From assembly GCA_005879065.1 (NCBI GenBank), contig VBLU01000129.1, positions 5,462 to 11,112 of the forward strand: DNA of 5,651 nucleotides, read 5' to 3'. The translations under genes were made by a program, and so were the position numbers. This DNA is from Methanobacteriota archaeon. GTDB lineage: Archaea; Thermoplasmatota; Thermoplasmata; RBG-16-68-12. The notes under the pieces were generated by a model. That model was given only the letters and a program-made list of their open reading frames with translations. It had not been told where the DNA came from and searched no databases. This document shows, one piece after another, positions 4,558-5,651 of the stretch; within the stretch, counting starts at the first letter, position 1, and each line of letters opens with the position of its first letter.

Positions 4558-4567
4558 CCATATAAAT
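4558..4567. promoter_or_regulatory. TATA box of thioredoxin, possibly bidirectional
   Basis: The minus strand reads TTTATAT at 4560-4566, about 38 bases before the thioredoxin ATG, predicting a start near 4536 and a leader of roughly 11 bases with the SD. The plus strand reads ATATAAAT, so the same element could fire towards the methyltransferase, but that would leave a leader of about 100 bases. Confidence 0.6.
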
Positions 4568-4660
4568 CTCAGCGCACCACGCCGCAGGAAGCCTCCAGCG
4601 AATTGGGGACGGCATCGCCCCAGGCGGTCGGGAGAATGCGCAGCCATCCGGACGGCACGC

Positions 4661-4666
4661 TTATCC
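4661..4666 (+). promoter_or_regulatory. Weak TATA-like box before the methyltransferase
   Basis: TTATCC lies in a GC-rich stretch about 27 bases before the ATG at 4690, which would put transcription right at that codon. The match is weak, and the SD-like sequence at 4680-4688 argues for some leader from a start further upstream. Confidence 0.3.
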
Positions 4667-4689
4667 TTTGCCTCAGCATGGAGCGATCT

Positions 4690-5448
4690 ATGCCTGCCGA
4701 TTCGTGGGGGCGGATGGCCGAGTGGTACGACGCCAAACAGGGCGACACGGGAGATTTCTGGCACCGGACTCTCATCGACCCGACGTTCCTGCGGGTGGTC
4801 GGGGACGTCCGTGGACTTCATGTTCTCGACCTGGGATGTGGGAACGGATATCTTTCGCGGAGGTTCGCGCAGGGCGGGGCGAAGGTCGTCGCGGTCGACG
4901 CCTCGGCCCCGGTCATCGACCGGGCCCGTGCTCGAGAATCCCAAGAGCCGCTCGGGATCGAGTACCGTGTCGCGGACGCGGCCCGACTCGAGTTTCTGCG
5001 GGCGGGGACGTTCGATCTCGTCACCTGTCATATGGCCCTTATGGACATCGAGGACGCGGACCGCGCGATCGGCGAGGTAGGTCGAGTCCTCCACACCAGC
5101 GGCCGTTTTGTCGCGAGCCTCTCCCACCCCTGTTTCGACCAGGGGCCGAGTTCCACGTGGATGATCGAACGCCTTTTCCGTGCGACGAAGGTCTGGCGAA
5201 AGATCGAGCGGTACCGGGAGCCCTTTGCGGACGAAATCCCGTGGGAAATCGCTCCGGGACAGATCGTAACCACGACGGGATACCATCGGCCCCTCTCCTG
5301 GTACGGCCGCGTGCTGCGGGGAGCGGGCCTCCTGATCCGATCGCTTGAGGAAGCTTGGCCCACCCAGGAATTTGTCGAGGCGAGTCCTCAAGGGCCTTAC
5401 GTCGCCGAAATCCCGCTCCACCTGATCTTCGAGGCCATCAAAGTCTGA
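4690..5448 (+). CDS. Class I SAM-dependent methyltransferase (Methyltransf_11/25-like)
   Basis: A 252-residue soluble enzyme predicted to transfer a methyl group from S-adenosylmethionine; the acceptor is unknown. Motif I is at 45-53 (VLDLGCGNG) in the Rossmann-like fold, followed by GGAKVVAVDAS with the ribose-binding acidic residue D70. The VADAARL segment (D96) marks the adenine site. The motif IV region is FDLVTCHMALMDIED (108-122), then the helix GEVGRVLHTSGRFV and SLSHPCF (144-149). The C-terminal YHRPLSWYGRVLRGAGLLIRSLEE, seen in many small-molecule methyltransferases of this type, probably caps the acceptor site. The start at 4690 follows GGAGCGATC (4680-4688), near the archaeal SD; an in-frame ATG at 4678 and an open frame from 4528 are less likely because they run into the promoter region. 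It diverges from thioredoxin with 164 bases between. The neighbours do not indicate the substrate. Confidence 0.9.
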   Translation: MPADSWGRMAEWYDAKQGDTGDFWHRTLIDPTFLRVVGDVRGLHVLDLGCGNGYLSRRFAQGGAKVVAVDASAPVIDRARARESQEPLGIEYRVADAARLEFLRAGTFDLVTCHMALMDIEDADRAIGEVGRVLHTSGRFVASLSHPCFDQGPSSTWMIERLFRATKVWRKIERYREPFADEIPWEIAPGQIVTTTGYHRPLSWYGRVLRGAGLLIRSLEEAWPTQEFVEASPQGPYVAEIPLHLIFEAIKV

Positions 5449-5470
5449 CCAAGGATCGGGAAATCCTCGG
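5449..5470 (+). terminator. Possible hairpin just after the methyltransferase stop
   Basis: CCAAGGAT (5449-5456) and ATCCTCGG (5463-5470) pair at 7 of 8 positions around a 6-base loop, starting at the first base after the TGA. No T run follows, so this is a weak terminator candidate or mRNA 3'-end structure. Confidence 0.25.
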
Positions 5471-5516
5471 CACTCGGGACGTCGACCGGAGGTCGCGGGA
5501 GGCGCTCTCTCGGAGT

Positions 5517-5538
5517 GTTATAGTTATTTAACTATAAC
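5517..5538. repeat. AT-rich perfect palindrome (10-bp arms, TT spacer)
   Basis: GTTATAGTTA (5517-5526) and TAACTATAAC (5529-5538) are exact reverse complements around TT. It is an AT island in GC-rich surroundings and contains TATA-like TTTAACT/AGTTAAA on both strands. It could be an operator overlapping a promoter, or a hairpin between convergent genes. It begins 69 bases beyond the methyltransferase stop. Confidence 0.65.
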
Positions 5539-5565
5539 TTCCGCGGCCGCCAAGAGGCCTTCGCG

Positions 5566-5651
5566 TTAGCCCTGCGCCTGGATTGGGACGATCTCAACTG
5601 GTCGTCCTGCGGGTATTGTCTCATCTACGTAGGATGGGCTTGGCGTCCCGT
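5566..5651 (-). CDS. Possible C-terminal fragment of a minus-strand gene (right edge)
   Basis: A minus-strand frame is open from the window edge to a TAA at 5566-5568 and would encode the last 27 residues of a protein (GTPSPSYVDETI... ending VEIVPIQAQG). The composition is protein-like, but the segment is too short to assign, and two plus-strand frames are also open here: one beginning with TTG at 5583, one without any start codon. If real, it converges on the methyltransferase gene and the palindrome at 5517-5538 lies between the two ends. No function is claimed. Confidence 0.25.
   Translation of the reverse strand, partial: GTPSPSYVDETIPAGRPVEIVPIQAQG

Noticed and set aside
4375..5421. 348-codon open frame on the minus strand opposite the methyltransferase
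   Set aside because: Arg/Pro-rich translation without recognisable motifs; it is antisense to a clear SAM-methyltransferase and overlaps the thioredoxin in another frame. Long shadow frames are common in GC-rich DNA.
1..5651. CRISPR array, insertion sequence, defence island or integrated element
   Set aside because: No regularly spaced repeats, transposase, integrase, nuclease or terminal repeats; the recognisable genes are mostly housekeeping types.

Overview
The window reads as a GC-rich archaeal chromosome segment. The support is a pyrB-pyrI aspartate carbamoyltransferase pair whose regulatory chain carries a zinc domain, a small archaeal-type PRC-barrel protein, TATA-like boxes about 25-30 bases ahead of many starts (several genes look nearly leaderless), SD sequences of the GGAGGTGATC type, and one obligatory TTG start. 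I lean towards Thermoplasmatota, but that placement is inference. Nothing points to a phage, plasmid, insertion sequence, CRISPR array or RNA gene.

Layout, left to right: (1) the N-terminal part of a ParB/SerK-like protein on the minus strand, cut by the left edge; (2) a PRC-barrel protein on the minus strand; (3) across a shared AT-rich promoter, a plus-strand, single-anchor surface protein made of two copies of one domain; (4) converging on it with a 12-bp gap, the minus-strand pyrBI operon (catalytic chain, then regulatory chain, ATGA overlap); (5) a 71-residue orphan on the minus strand with palindromes stacked against its TATA box; (6) a winged-helix regulator on the minus strand with its own promoter, SD and terminator; (7) a minus-strand thioredoxin followed by a 53-codon cysteine-rich mini-gene; (8) divergent from thioredoxin, a plus-strand class I methyltransferase; (9) an AT-rich 22-nt palindrome and possibly the tail of another minus-strand gene at the right edge.

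The functional groups are de novo pyrimidine synthesis (pyrBI), thiol redox or metal handling (thioredoxin plus the Cys-rich peptide), a cell-envelope protein, a possible division-linked PRC-barrel protein and local transcription control. The least explained elements are the Trx-linked Cys-rich peptide, the duplicated surface domain and the two abutting palindromes upstream of the orphan gene. No gene-free stretch exceeds 300 bases; the gaps hold promoters, palindromes and hairpin terminators, listed individually.
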